Part shown: positions 1-8,836 of the stretch, in pieces
Layout of the letters: each line of letters starts with the position of its first letter
Numbering within the stretch: the stretch's first letter is position 1
Notes under the pieces: generated by a model
Database searches by the model: none
Told to the model about the DNA's origin: nothing
What the model saw: only the letters and a program-made list of their open reading frames with translations
Made by a program: the position numbers and the translations under genes
Assembly: GCA_009909085.1 (NCBI GenBank)
Contig: JAAANX010000034.1
Span: 39,598 to 103,597, forward strand
Direction: 5' to 3'
From: Cyanobacteria bacterium GSL.Bin1
GTDB taxonomy: Bacteria; Cyanobacteriota; Cyanobacteriia; Cyanobacteriales; Rubidibacteraceae
Length of the DNA: 64,000 nt

Positions 1-524
1 ACGTAATTGGCATCTAAACAAAGGGACTGTAACGTTTGCTGATACTTAACCCCATAGCGAACCCCGTAGGATTGACGATCCTGCTCAATTTGTTCTTGCA
101 ACCGAGCTTTAATTCGTTCTAAATAGCTGTTATAAATCGATTTGAGATCGGCTTCTAAGTAATTTTGGGCAAACCCATAAACCTCATCTTCTTCAGCAGA
201 ATAATCCCAAAAAATACGATTCCAGTCTTGACCATCGTAACTGTTATAACGTCCAGGATTAAAAAAATGCGCTCGCTGATTCATGCCAACAGGATTACAG
301 CCCGGAACTAACCAAATCTCACCCAATAAATTTTCTGGATCAAGTTTGGTGAGCCAATGGTACAGTTCTGCAATGACAACGTTACCAATAATTTCTGCAC
401 CATGTAAATTGGCTTGAATATAAGTTTTTTGACCGGGTTTCCCCTGAAACTGATAAATCTGTAATGCTAGATGATCGCCTGAAGAAAGACGACGTAGATT
501 AATGGTTTCAATATTCGGTTGCAT
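1..524 (-). CDS. Succinylglutamate desuccinylase/aspartoacylase-family zinc hydrolase (partial)
   Basis: Only the first 174 or so residues are inside the window; the gene runs off the left edge. Reading from the ATG at 522-524, the protein begins MQPNIETINLRRLSSGDHLA and then shows an HGAE motif followed by ELYHWL and GEIWLVPGCNPVGMNQR. HGxE is the zinc-binding pair of the M14-like aspartoacylase/AstE family, which hydrolyse N-acyl amino acids or related amides, and the NP(V/L)G segment after a hydrophobic strand also fits that family. The substrate cannot be predicted. It is divergent from the penicillin-binding protein gene that follows. The family assignment is fairly secure. Confidence 0.75.
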   Translation of the reverse strand, partial: MQPNIETINLRRLSSGDHLALQIYQFQGKPGQKTYIQANLHGAEIIGNVVIAELYHWLTKLDPENLLGEIWLVPGCNPVGMNQRAHFFNPGRYNSYDGQDWNRIFWDYSAEEDEVYGFAQNYLEADLKSIYNSYLERIKARLQEQIEQDRQSYGVRYGVKYQQTLQSLCLDANY

Positions 525-760
525 TAGAATAAGAATTCAACAGTGAGTTGTGTTTTTTTATTAATTACTCGTTGTTAGCGAATCGATAATGTTGGGGCTA
601 AATTGATCAATCATGATGATGAATCGTTCATTTTACATTGTTGATTATTAGTTGTCCATTCATCGACTGAGTTGCCAATGGGTAGGCAAAATAGTAATCT
701 TAGTGTCAACATCAAAAACAGGTTTATTATATTTGCTAAACGTGGGAGGAAGAAACCACC

Positions 761-2695
761 GTGTCGAATACAACCGTTCGGCAAGATAACAACCAGAGCC
801 AACCATCCTTGTGGCACAATACCCTGCAATTTACAAAAGGGGTTGGAAAAGCGGCGACAGGAACAGTGGTCTGTGTAAGTTTACTTGCTGGTGCAGTCAT
901 TACAGGCGGACTTGTGGGATTAGCGCTGAGTTTCCGTAATCTTCCAGATGTTCGCGTTTTAGAAGGTTATTCACCCACTGAAACCAGCTATATTTATGAT
1001 GTTAAAGGTCGTCTTCTAACACGCTTACATGGAGAAGCCAACCGCGATGTAATTGGGCTAGAGGAAATGTCTCCAGAACTCAAACAAGCGGTCCTTGCCA
1101 TTGAGGATAGTCATTTCTACCAGCATCAGGGGATTAATCCAACGAGTATTGGTCGAGCCTTGTTGGTCAATTGGCAAAGTGGAGAAGTCGTAGAAGGGGC
1201 TTCGACCATCACCATGCAACTGGTGAAAAATGTTTTCCTTTCTCCAGAAAGAACCTTGAGTCGAAAATTAGCAGAAGCAGTCTTGGCTTTGCGGGTTGAG
1301 CAAGTCTTTAGCAAAGATGAAATTTTAGAAATGTACCTCAATACGATTTATTGGGGGCATAACAATTATGGCGCAGAAACGGCTGCTCAAAGTTACTTCC
1401 AAAAATCAGCCTCTGAATTAAACTTAGCTGAAGCGACGATGATGGCAGGGTTAATTCAAGCCCCAGAGCAATATAGTCCTTTTGTGGATTATGCAGAAAC
1501 AAAACGTCGTCAAGCAGTCGTTTTAAGCCGTATGGAAGAAATTGGTTGGATTCCGGCGCCCGTTGCTGATAGTACGATTAGGGAACCGCTATTAGTCGGA
1601 AAACCCACAGCTTGGCAAGAAAGTAAACTCCCAGCAGTGACAGAGGCAGTCACCGCTGAACTAAGAGAACGCTTTGGGGAAGAAGCGGTCACCGAAGGGG
1701 GATTACGAGTGCAAACGACCATCGATCTCTTTTTCCAACAAATGGCAGAAGAAACCATACAAGAAGCTCATCAACAATTACTGAATCGGGGGCTGAAGAC
1801 GGCACAAATTGCGATTGTAGCGGTTGATCCGCGAACTCATTTTGTCAAAGCCATGGTAGGTAGTGTTGATTATGAAAATAGTCAATTTAACCGCGCTCTT
1901 CAATCTCGCCGTCAACCGGGATCTTCGTTCAAGCCGTTTGTCTACTACACCGCTTTTGCCAGTGGTCAATATACCCCGGATTCTACAATTAAAGATAGTC
2001 CGGTTCAATATCGGGATGGTTCCGGTTACTATCGTCCGAAAAACTATGGGGGAAGTTTTGCCGGAACAATGACGCTGCGAAGTTCTCTTATGCGATCGCA
2101 GAACGTACCAGCCGTAAAATTAGGTCAAGCAGTTGGGCTAGATAATGTGATTGATGTTGCCCGTAAACTGGGAATTGAGAGCCCTTTACAGCCGGTTATT
2201 TCTTTGCCCCTCGGATCAGTGGGCGTAAAACCATTGGAAATGGCAGGGGCTTATGCGACTTTCGCGAACAATGGTTGGCATTCAGATCCGACTTTTATTG
2301 TTCGTGTCAGTAATAGTCAAGGTGATTTATTGCTCGATAACCAACCGGAACCCCGATTAGTCTTAAATCAGTGGGCGGTTGCTTCTCTCAATAGCGTCTT
2401 GCAAGGAGTGGTGCAATCCGGAACAGGCACCTCAGCACAGATCGGTCGCCCTGCTGCTGGTAAAACTGGAACAACCAATTCTGAAAGAGATGTCTGGTTC
2501 GTGGGTTATGTGCCTCAATTAGCAACGGCGGTTTGGATTGGGAATGATGATTATCGTCCTCTTGGTTCCGGAGTGACTGGTGGTGGATTCGCTGCCCCGG
2601 TCTGGCGCAAGTTCATGCTCAAAGCACTCAATAATCAACCCGTCCAACAATTTCCTTCTCCCAGTGAGTTTGAACGACCTAAGTCTAACAATTAA
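761..2695 (+). CDS. Class A penicillin-binding protein (PBP1A family)
   Basis: A bifunctional peptidoglycan synthase of 644 residues, anchored in the inner membrane and acting in the periplasm. A short cytoplasmic tail and one transmembrane segment (about residues 34-57) precede a GT51 glycosyltransferase domain, visible as EDSHFYQHQG with catalytic Glu, GASTITMQLVKN, and the RKLAEAVLALRVEQ to LNTIYWG stretch. The transpeptidase domain has all three active-site motifs: SSFK (Ser nucleophile), SQN and KTGTT. The start is GTG, supported by a strong GGGAGGA ribosome-binding site ending ten bases upstream (744-750). The gene converges on a DUF1825 gene with a single base between the stops. The family is certain; which of the several cyanobacterial class A paralogues it is cannot be said. 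Confidence 0.95.
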   Translation: MSNTTVRQDNNQSQPSLWHNTLQFTKGVGKAATGTVVCVSLLAGAVITGGLVGLALSFRNLPDVRVLEGYSPTETSYIYDVKGRLLTRLHGEANRDVIGLEEMSPELKQAVLAIEDSHFYQHQGINPTSIGRALLVNWQSGEVVEGASTITMQLVKNVFLSPERTLSRKLAEAVLALRVEQVFSKDEILEMYLNTIYWGHNNYGAETAAQSYFQKSASELNLAEATMMAGLIQAPEQYSPFVDYAETKRRQAVVLSRMEEIGWIPAPVADSTIREPLLVGKPTAWQESKLPAVTEAVTAELRERFGEEAVTEGGLRVQTTIDLFFQQMAEETIQEAHQQLLNRGLKTAQIAIVAVDPRTHFVKAMVGSVDYENSQFNRALQSRRQPGSSFKPFVYYTAFASGQYTPDSTIKDSPVQYRDGSGYYRPKNYGGSFAGTMTLRSSLMRSQNVPAVKLGQAVGLDNVIDVARKLGIESPLQPVISLPLGSVGVKPLEMAGAYATFANNGWHSDPTFIVRVSNSQGDLLLDNQPEPRLVLNQWAVASLNSVLQGVVQSGTGTSAQIGRPAAGKTGTTNSERDVWFVGYVPQLATAVWIGNDDYRPLGSGVTGGGFAAPVWRKFMLKALNNQPVQQFPSPSEFERPKSNN

Positions 2696-2696
2696 T

Positions 2697-3014
2697 TTAC
2701 TGGTGCAGCTCGTTTTTCATGCGTTCTAACGTTTGGTGCATTTGGTCAAACATTTGTTGCGGTGTCATTCCAAATTGTCCCAGTTGATTTTTTAGTTGTT
2801 CCACTGTCATTTGGGCCATGAAGTCTTCTGAGAGTTCAAAGCGTTTCATGAAAATTTTATATCGTTCTAAAAGCTCTTCCATACGCTCGATATAGAGCTT
2901 TTTCCCTTCATAATCAAATTTTCCATACTTCCCTCCCAGTTCCATGAGGGCTTGATAGTCTTCAAATAGCTGTTTTGCTTCTTGTTGGACAACTTCAGAA
3001 TCAAAAATTCCCAT
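2697..3014 (-). CDS. DUF1825 family protein
   Basis: A small soluble, highly charged helical protein of 105 residues that starts MGIFDSEVVQQEAKQLFEDYQ. The length, the FDYEGKKLYIERMEELLERYKIFMKR region and the closing QMFDQMHQTLERMKNEL helix match DUF1825, a family I know as conserved in cyanobacteria and without an assigned function. There is no signal peptide or membrane segment. It is tail-to-tail with the penicillin-binding protein gene and divergent from asnS, with about 120 bases between the two starts for both promoters. Confidence 0.85.
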   Translation of the reverse strand: MGIFDSEVVQQEAKQLFEDYQALMELGGKYGKFDYEGKKLYIERMEELLERYKIFMKRFELSEDFMAQMTVEQLKNQLGQFGMTPQQMFDQMHQTLERMKNELHQ

Positions 3015-3137
3015 GGCTAATATATTTGTTTTGAATACGGTTTCTTAATTATTGGTTCGATCTTAACGAAATGGCAATAAAGCAGGCAATTCGGTTTACC
3101 GTATGATACAGGAAGAGAGGAAAAATAAAACAAGGTT

Positions 3138-4526
3138 ATGTCAAAACGTCGCATTATAGACTTACTCCGCCAGGGACAACCCGCAGAAACCGTGACGATT
3201 CAAGGTTGGGTACGGACAAAACGGGAGTCAAAAAAGTTTGCTTTTATTGAGGTCAATGATGGGTCTGCTTTGGCGAATTTACAGGTAATTTTAGATCCTC
3301 AACTCGACCATTATGAAACAGTTCTGGGTCAACTCAATACCGGTGCTTCTGTAGAAATCACTGGGGTTTTAGCCGAGTCCCCGGGAAAGGGGCAGCGAAT
3401 TGAATTACAAGCCAATGCGGTGACCGTTTATGGGGAAGCCGATCCAGAAACTTATCCTTTACAGAAAAAGCGCCACTCTTTTGAATTTCTCCGCAGTTTA
3501 GGACATATTCGGACACGCACGAATACATTAGGGGCAGTGATGCGAGTGCGCAATACGTGCGCCAATGCGGTGCATCAATTTTTTCAACAGCAAGGTTTTT
3601 TGTGGGTTCACACCCCGATTATTACCACAAATGACTGTGAGGGGGCAGGCGAGTTGTTTAATGTGACCAGCTTGAATCTGAATGAGGTTCCGAAAGAGAA
3701 TGGGAACGTCGATTACACTCAAGATTTCTTCGGACGACAAGCCTATTTGACTGTGAGTGGTCAGTTGGAAGCTGAAGCGATGGCATTAACTTTTGACCGG
3801 GTTTATACGTTTGGTCCCACCTTCCGGGCGGAAAACTCAAACACGTCTCGCCATTTAGCAGAGTTTTGGATGATTGAACCGGAAATGGCCTTCTGCGATT
3901 TACAAGGCGATATGGACTTAGCAGAGGCGTTTCTCAAACAGATCTTTAAGGCGGTGTTGGATCAGTGTCCGGAAGATATGGAGTTTTTTAATCAACGGAT
4001 TGATGATTCGGTCTTAGCAACGGCAGATCATATTATTAATGAAGACTTTGAACGGATTACTTATACTAGCGCGATCGCGCTGTTAGAAAAAGCGGATCAA
4101 AAATTTGAATATCCGGTGGAATGGGGCGTCGATTTACAATCGGAACACGAACGTTATTTATGTGAAGAATATTTCCAAAAACCGGTTATTGTTACCGATT
4201 ATCCAAGTAGTATTAAAGCGTTTTATATGCGTTTAAATGATGACGGAAAAACCGTTGCCGCAATGGATGTTTTAGCCCCCAAAATTGGCGAAATTATTGG
4301 CGGTTCCCAACGGGAAGAACGATTAGAGGTGTTAGAAAAACGGATTAAAGAAGTAGGGATGGAACCGGAACAATTGTGGTGGTATCTCGACCTCAGACGC
4401 TACGGAACCGTTCCTCATGCTGGCTTTGGTTTAGGCTTTGAACGCTTAATTCAGTTTATGACGGGGATGAAAAATATTCGAGACGTGATTCCGTTCCCCC
4501 GCACCCCAGAAAACGCTGAATTTTAA
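3138..4526 (+). CDS. asnS: Asparaginyl-tRNA synthetase
   Basis: A class II aminoacyl-tRNA synthetase that charges tRNA(Asn) in the cytoplasm. The 462-residue length is usual for bacterial AsnRS. The N-terminal OB-fold anticodon-binding domain is seen in [25 protein letters not shown]. The catalytic core shows motif 2 ([25 protein letters not shown]) and motif 3 ([27 protein letters not shown]). The PxTP at the C terminus and the insertion between motifs 2 and 3 are AsnRS-like rather than AspRS-like. It appears monocistronic. Confidence 0.97.
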   Translation: MSKRRIIDLLRQGQPAETVTIQGWVRTKRESKKFAFIEVNDGSALANLQVILDPQLDHYETVLGQLNTGASVEITGVLAESPGKGQRIELQANAVTVYGEADPETYPLQKKRHSFEFLRSLGHIRTRTNTLGAVMRVRNTCANAVHQFFQQQGFLWVHTPIITTNDCEGAGELFNVTSLNLNEVPKENGNVDYTQDFFGRQAYLTVSGQLEAEAMALTFDRVYTFGPTFRAENSNTSRHLAEFWMIEPEMAFCDLQGDMDLAEAFLKQIFKAVLDQCPEDMEFFNQRIDDSVLATADHIINEDFERITYTSAIALLEKADQKFEYPVEWGVDLQSEHERYLCEEYFQKPVIVTDYPSSIKAFYMRLNDDGKTVAAMDVLAPKIGEIIGGSQREERLEVLEKRIKEVGMEPEQLWWYLDLRRYGTVPHAGFGLGFERLIQFMTGMKNIRDVIPFPRTPENAEF

Positions 4527-4545
4527 GTTCTCGTGCGGTTGGGTT

Positions 4546-4855
4546 AAAGATTACGCCTTCTGTTACCGAAGGCGCCTGTCCACATGCTTTGCTCCGGTGA
4601 GCGTTGATCAAAGAATTATCAAACCCAACCCACTGAGTTACTAGCATCAGGCAATGGTAAAAAGAAAAAGTGACGACGCGATTCTATCAATGATTCAGTT
4701 TTCGTTGTGAAAACATACGGACAAATAATCGTTTATTAATAAGGCATTAAATTGTTCTTAACTTAAATCCTAGAAATTACTTTTAGGATCAATTTGTTTG
4801 GCAAAAAATTCACGACTGTCAAAGATGACGCCTTCTGTTTAGAAAGGTGCCTGCT
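4546..4855. repeat. Intergenic pair of related segments with hairpin potential
   Basis: Between asnS and phoX two segments (4546-4580 and 4822-4855) share the pattern AAGAT(T/G)ACGCCTTCTGTT, a short variable stretch, then a GCCTG ending. In the first copy CGCCTTC and GAAGGCG (about 4554-4573) form a perfect 7-bp hairpin; in the second the pairing has decayed. The first copy also lies inside a wider 9-bp inverted repeat, GGTTGGGTT with AACCCAACC about 75 bases later. No coding potential is seen. It may be a remnant of a small mobile repeat or an asnS transcription end. Confidence 0.45.
4735..4764 (+). promoter_or_regulatory. Putative Pho box of phoX (three tandem 8-mers)
   Basis: Three octamers, ATTAATAA, ATTAAATT and CTTAACTT, each with a TTAA core, lie exactly 11 bp apart with 3-bp spacers. 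This is the architecture of the cyanobacterial Pho box (three PyTTAAPyPy(T/A) repeats) recognised by the PhoB-type regulator SphR. It sits about 145 bp upstream of the PhoX start, which fits a phosphate-starvation phosphatase. Confidence 0.6.
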
Positions 4856-4908
4856 TTGACCGTTAGTCAAACTAATATTTATTTCGAGTTGGAGAACACG
4901 AATCGCCC

Positions 4909-7098
4909 ATGAAACGTCGCAACTTTTTACTCTTTCTCGGGGCAAGTGCAGGAACCGTTGCCCTTGGCGGAATTCCCACCCAGGGCAAACCGTTTCAAAC
5001 CCCGGCAACCGCAAAAACAGTGGTCAGTAGCACCCTTCCCTCTGTCAAGCTTCCCCTCCCCCTAGAGATTGATCAGCTTTCTTCTAACGCACAAAAGGAG
5101 GCTTACAGCAACTATCAGGTGGTTGATGATTTGGTGCTGCCGGATGGCTTTACCTACGATTTAATTGCAGCTTGGGGAGACGAAGTGGGAGATTCTCGCT
5201 TTGGTTATAACAATGATTATGTTTCTTTTGTGGAAACGGCACCCAATGAAGGCTTCCTCACGGTTAACTTTGAATATATCAGTGGGAAAGCGTGGCTGGA
5301 AAACTATCCAGAGGTCATTGGCAAGTCGTTACCCATTGCTGAAGTCAAAGCGGTTGCCGCGCCAAGCGAGGGTCAGATTAATGCCTTTGCGCTACCGGAA
5401 AATAGTCCCCTGAAAGCGCAAATTAAAGAAATCTCGAAAGAGGGGTTGATTGACCAAGGCATTGGCATTATTTCCATTCGACGCAATCCAGATGGCAGTT
5501 GGGAACGGACTTATTCCAATGCTGATCGCCGGATTACTGGGATTTCTGGCTTAGAAGACAATCGGGCGCTTTATGCCACTGGACCGGCTACTGCTGTCTT
5601 CACCAAACCCGACAAGATGGGCTACGAAGATAATCAAGGTAATCGGATCATTGGCACGTTTCAAAACTGTGCGGGCGGAACCACGCCTTGGGGAACCGTT
5701 TTATCCGCTGAAGAAAACTTCCAGGATCAGGTCTATGAACCTGTAATGGCAGATGGTTCAGCGTTTAATCCCGGTAACACGCCTTTTATTCTCACCGATA
5801 ATACGGTGGATGGACGCGCCAATGTGTTCGGTTTACCGGGCAATAAATATGGCTGGATGGTGGAAGTCGATCCGGCGAATCCTGCTGACTACGGGACAAA
5901 ACATACTTGGCTGGGGCGATTTCGTCATGAAGCCGTTGGGGTGCGGGTGGTGCCGAAGCAAAAACTTGCGTTTTATTCGGGCTGCGATCGCCGCGGGGGA
6001 CACCTCTATAAGTTTGTTTCTCAAGATACTGTCAAAACCGTTACTGATAAAAACAATTCTCGCCTGCTGGAAAGCGGAATGCTTTATGGCGCGAAATTTA
6101 ATCCTGATGGCAGTGGACGCTGGGTGGCTTTAACTCCTGACACGCCGATTGATCCGGTTCGTCCCAGCACAGTTTTTGGGAGCAAAGTCATGCTTCCTAA
6201 TCCAGATCGTGCCGAAGGTGGTGTCATTGAAATTACTAATGACGCCGAAGCCGAAGCATTTCAAGCTCAATTCAAAACCCTCGGTGACCTTTATCTGGGA
6301 GATCAGACAGAAAAACAGGGTGCCATTCTCGTTGATGCTCACTTTGCCGGTAATGCGGCTGGTCTTAGCTGCACGGCTCGTCCAGAAGACACTGATGTGG
6401 CAAAAGATGGTACGCTATATATTGCTTTCACTTCCGGCAGTCCGGGGGGTGATGGCGGTCCGGATAACCAAGTCTTTGCCGGTCCTAATGGTGAGGCTTA
6501 TGAATATGGCTGGATCATGAAATTACAAGAAGACAGCAATAATCCGGCAGCGATGCGTTTTCGTTGGGAGATGTTTGCCCTTGGTGGAGAACCGGCGGAA
6601 GAGGGATTAGGGTTTGTCAATCCTGATAATCTTGATATTGATACTGATGGCGATGTCTGGATGGTGACTGATATTTCCACCAGTAAGCATAATTTAGAAG
6701 TTTCTGATCGCGATGGCGTTGATCAATCGGCATTGCGAGGCATTTTCGGGAATAACTCAGCTTGGTATCTGCCTACCTCCGGTGAGAAAGCAGGGATGGC
6801 TTATCCGATTGTTGTTGGTCCAATGGAATGTGAAATTTGTGGCATTTGGTTAACCAGCGATCAAAAAACCCTTTTCCTCGCGCCTCAGCATGTTGGAGAA
6901 GTCAATGGAAAACGCCAAAACATGGCAAGCGAAACCCGAACCTTTGCGATGAAAACGACCACCGGGGAACATTTTATACAACAGCGCGAAGTTCCTTTAG
7001 GTTCTAATTGGCCGGGCTTGGGCCCCAATGACCCACCACGCCCAGGTGTAGTAGCGGTGCGACGGAAAGATGGACAATCTCTTAAAAGAGAAGACTGA
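4909..7098 (+). CDS. phoX: PhoX-family alkaline phosphatase (DUF839), Tat-exported
   Basis: A 729-residue protein of the PhoX/DUF839 family, calcium- and iron-dependent phosphatases that release phosphate from phosphomonoesters outside the cytoplasm. The N terminus MKRRNFLLFLGASAGTVALGG is a Tat-type signal: twin Arg, NFL, then a weak hydrophobic stretch. The body has typical features of the family, including FQNCAGGTTPWGTVLSAEENF, GRFRHEAVGV, FYSGCDRRGGHLYKFVS, and a late ECEICG motif followed by FLAPQHVGE. Length agrees with cyanobacterial PhoX. A Pho-box-like triple repeat upstream predicts induction by phosphate limitation. A strong terminator follows, so it is probably transcribed alone. 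Confidence 0.88.
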   Translation: MKRRNFLLFLGASAGTVALGGIPTQGKPFQTPATAKTVVSSTLPSVKLPLPLEIDQLSSNAQKEAYSNYQVVDDLVLPDGFTYDLIAAWGDEVGDSRFGYNNDYVSFVETAPNEGFLTVNFEYISGKAWLENYPEVIGKSLPIAEVKAVAAPSEGQINAFALPENSPLKAQIKEISKEGLIDQGIGIISIRRNPDGSWERTYSNADRRITGISGLEDNRALYATGPATAVFTKPDKMGYEDNQGNRIIGTFQNCAGGTTPWGTVLSAEENFQDQVYEPVMADGSAFNPGNTPFILTDNTVDGRANVFGLPGNKYGWMVEVDPANPADYGTKHTWLGRFRHEAVGVRVVPKQKLAFYSGCDRRGGHLYKFVSQDTVKTVTDKNNSRLLESGMLYGAKFNPDGSGRWVALTPDTPIDPVRPSTVFGSKVMLPNPDRAEGGVIEITNDAEAEAFQAQFKTLGDLYLGDQTEKQGAILVDAHFAGNAAGLSCTARPEDTDVAKDGTLYIAFTSGSPGGDGGPDNQVFAGPNGEAYEYGWIMKLQEDSNNPAAMRFRWEMFALGGEPAEEGLGFVNPDNLDIDTDGDVWMVTDISTSKHNLEVSDRDGVDQSALRGIFGNNSAWYLPTSGEKAGMAYPIVVGPMECEICGIWLTSDQKTLFLAPQHVGEVNGKRQNMASETRTFAMKTTTGEHFIQQREVPLGSNWPGLGPNDPPRPGVVAVRRKDGQSLKRED

Positions 7099-7205
7099 CC
7101 TCCGACGCATCCCGCTATACAATCATAGGTGGAAAGGAAATAGAACCTTGACTTGTTTATTTCCTTTTCTCAGAAAAATTTAGATCTTTGAGTTTACCTT
7201 AGGTT

Positions 7206-7234
7206 CCCTGCTCTTTATGAGTAGGGATTTTTTT
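7206..7234 (+). terminator. Rho-independent terminator after phoX
   Basis: CCCTGCTC, a TTTAT loop, then GAGTAGGG (one G-T pair) is followed at once by ATTTTTTT. It lies about 110 bp after the phoX stop and just before the converging cyAbrB gene. Confidence 0.8.
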
Positions 7235-7269
7235 CCGAGTGCTAACGACCTATAACTGCTACTCCCGGT

Positions 7270-7683
7270 CTAGGATGCTACTGCTTCGAGTTCTTCAGCC
7301 TCTTCAGGTTTGCTCGAACCATCATCAATATGAACCAAGCGAATGTGTTTATAGCCCAACTTAATTTCAAATTCTTCGCCCGGTTGTAACCCCATTGCCT
7401 GGGTATAAGTGGAACCGATGACAATTTGACCATTTTTGTGAACGCTAACTTTATAAGTCGGTTCACGTCCACGACCGTCTTTCCCCCCATCGGGATCAAG
7501 GGGAACGCCCTTGGCTTCAAGAACAGCATCATAAAACTCGGTTAAATTGACCCGCGTTTGACCGGTTTTGGTTGTGTTGTAATAACCACACTCTTTAGCT
7601 GTTTCTCGACGCGGTAAGTGAGAGAGTTCTTTGACTTTTTGCAGCAAGGCACGACCTTTTAACGGTGCTGTTTGTTCTTCCAT
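7270..7683 (-). CDS. cyAbrB-type transcriptional regulator
   Basis: A 137-residue DNA-binding protein of the cyanobacterial AbrB-like family. An N-terminal helical part (LKGRALLQKVKELSHLPRRETAKECGYY) precedes the C-terminal AbrB-like part (YKVSVHKNGQIVIGSTYTQAMGLQPGEEFEIKLGYKHIRLV). In cyanobacteria these proteins affect nitrogen and carbon metabolism and redox responses (Synechocystis Sll0359 and Sll0822). Which paralogue this is cannot be settled. A GAGGAT ribosome-binding site precedes the ATG. The acidic Glu-rich tail is notable but not rare. Confidence 0.88.
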   Translation of the reverse strand: MEEQTAPLKGRALLQKVKELSHLPRRETAKECGYYNTTKTGQTRVNLTEFYDAVLEAKGVPLDPDGGKDGRGREPTYKVSVHKNGQIVIGSTYTQAMGLQPGEEFEIKLGYKHIRLVHIDDGSSKPEEAEELEAVAS

Positions 7684-8606
7684 TTTCTGTATAATTATCC
7701 TCTTAATTGTCTGTTCAGTTGGGAGAGTTTGCTTAGAGACATTCCTCCTATTAAAAATATATCGTTAAACTCCTACAATTTTACAAGAAATTTTTTAAAA
7801 TTTGCGATTTACTATTATTGAGCCGTTGGCTTCGCTCCGATAAAATTAAAGAACAGTAACAAAGCAAGGCGAATATCTCTTGTGCAGAAAGGAGAAAAGA
7901 AAAGGGATTAACTAGCCAAAGAAGGGGAGAATTGAGACTTTTTCTGAGATAATTGGCAGCGGCTGTTAGTCTCTAGAAATCTCAAAACCTGATTAAGGAT
8001 AAGATCTTACTCAAGAGGGTGAGCAGCAAAACTTCTACCATAAAAAATGAAAACCATGGGGCGTAACTCTAGGTTTCTTTACTGATTGGGGAGAAATATG
8101 AGAGTCTTATTAACCATTTGAATCAAGAAAAGAGCAATTGAGCTTTTTATTAACAAGCTTCGCCAAGTAATTGTGATTGCAGTCGTCTCTCACTTGAGTT
8201 ATTGACTCGCTCCCATCAAAAAGTAATCGCCAACGCTAACAGCTGATCAAGCTAACCAGACTCAGGACAAAATGAGAACTGATGATTAATTTGGTAAGAG
8301 TCAAGCAGCAATTTAAAAAAATTATCCCCATGGGAAAAGCTGACCACCTTTATTTCAGCCAATTTTTCTTACCCAAGGTGATTTGTTAACTGACGCCATG
8401 AGAAAGCGAGACGCTAGAGCGGTGATTTTATCATCAATGGCGAAGTTTGATGATTAGACTAAAAAATGGCTACCTAAATCCGGAGAGGAAACTTGATTAT
8501 AGTAAAAATAAATTGAACCCAAGTGCATCGTGATTGTCAACTTGTAACAGCCAAAATACCCGATTCCCTTTAAACTGATCAGAAAGCTATTTACTTATAA
8601 CAACAG
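7684..8606. other. 923-bp intergenic region, no recognisable gene
   Basis: AT-rich sequence with stop codons in all frames. The left end must carry the cyAbrB promoter and the right end the hli promoter. Short protein-like stretches occur near 8290-8400, but none matched a family I recognise. I looked for a clear HLR1 high-light element (two direct TTACAWW units) before hli and did not find one. It may be a decayed gene. Confidence 0.4.
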
Positions 8607-8804
8607 ATGAACGAAAAAACATCTAACTCAAAATTAACTCAGAACAATGAATCCCTTCTTCCTGAAATTGAAGAACCTGCTTTTGGCTGGACGCCTTATG
8701 CGGAACGGATGAATGGGCGATTTGCCATGTTAGGATTTGTTGCCCTTCTCTTAATTGAATTTATTACAAACCAAAGCTTTTTGACTTGGTTAGGTTTAAG
8801 ATAA
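8607..8804 (+). CDS. High-light-inducible (Hli/Scp) chlorophyll-binding protein
   Basis: A 65-residue single-helix relative of plant light-harvesting proteins. The diagnostic chlorophyll-binding motif is intact: PYAERMNGRFAMLGFVALL, with the ExxNGRxAMxG core, in one transmembrane helix (about residues 40-58) after an acidic soluble N terminus. Hli proteins bind chlorophyll and carotenoid in the thylakoid membrane and protect photosystem II assembly under excess light. A large sensor kinase starts 32 bases after its stop on the same strand. Confidence 0.95.
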   Translation: MNEKTSNSKLTQNNESLLPEIEEPAFGWTPYAERMNGRFAMLGFVALLLIEFITNQSFLTWLGLR

Positions 8805-8836
8805 ACTTATTCTACCCAGTACGTTTTGCGCTAGCT

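Noticed and set aside
7980..8500. Possible decayed gene in the gap before hli
   Set aside because: Translated pieces on both strands contain frequent stops and no recognisable motif.
8500..8606. HLR1 high-light element before the hli gene
   Set aside because: ATTGTCAACTTGTAAC looked similar, but the two units are not at the required spacing and one is altered.
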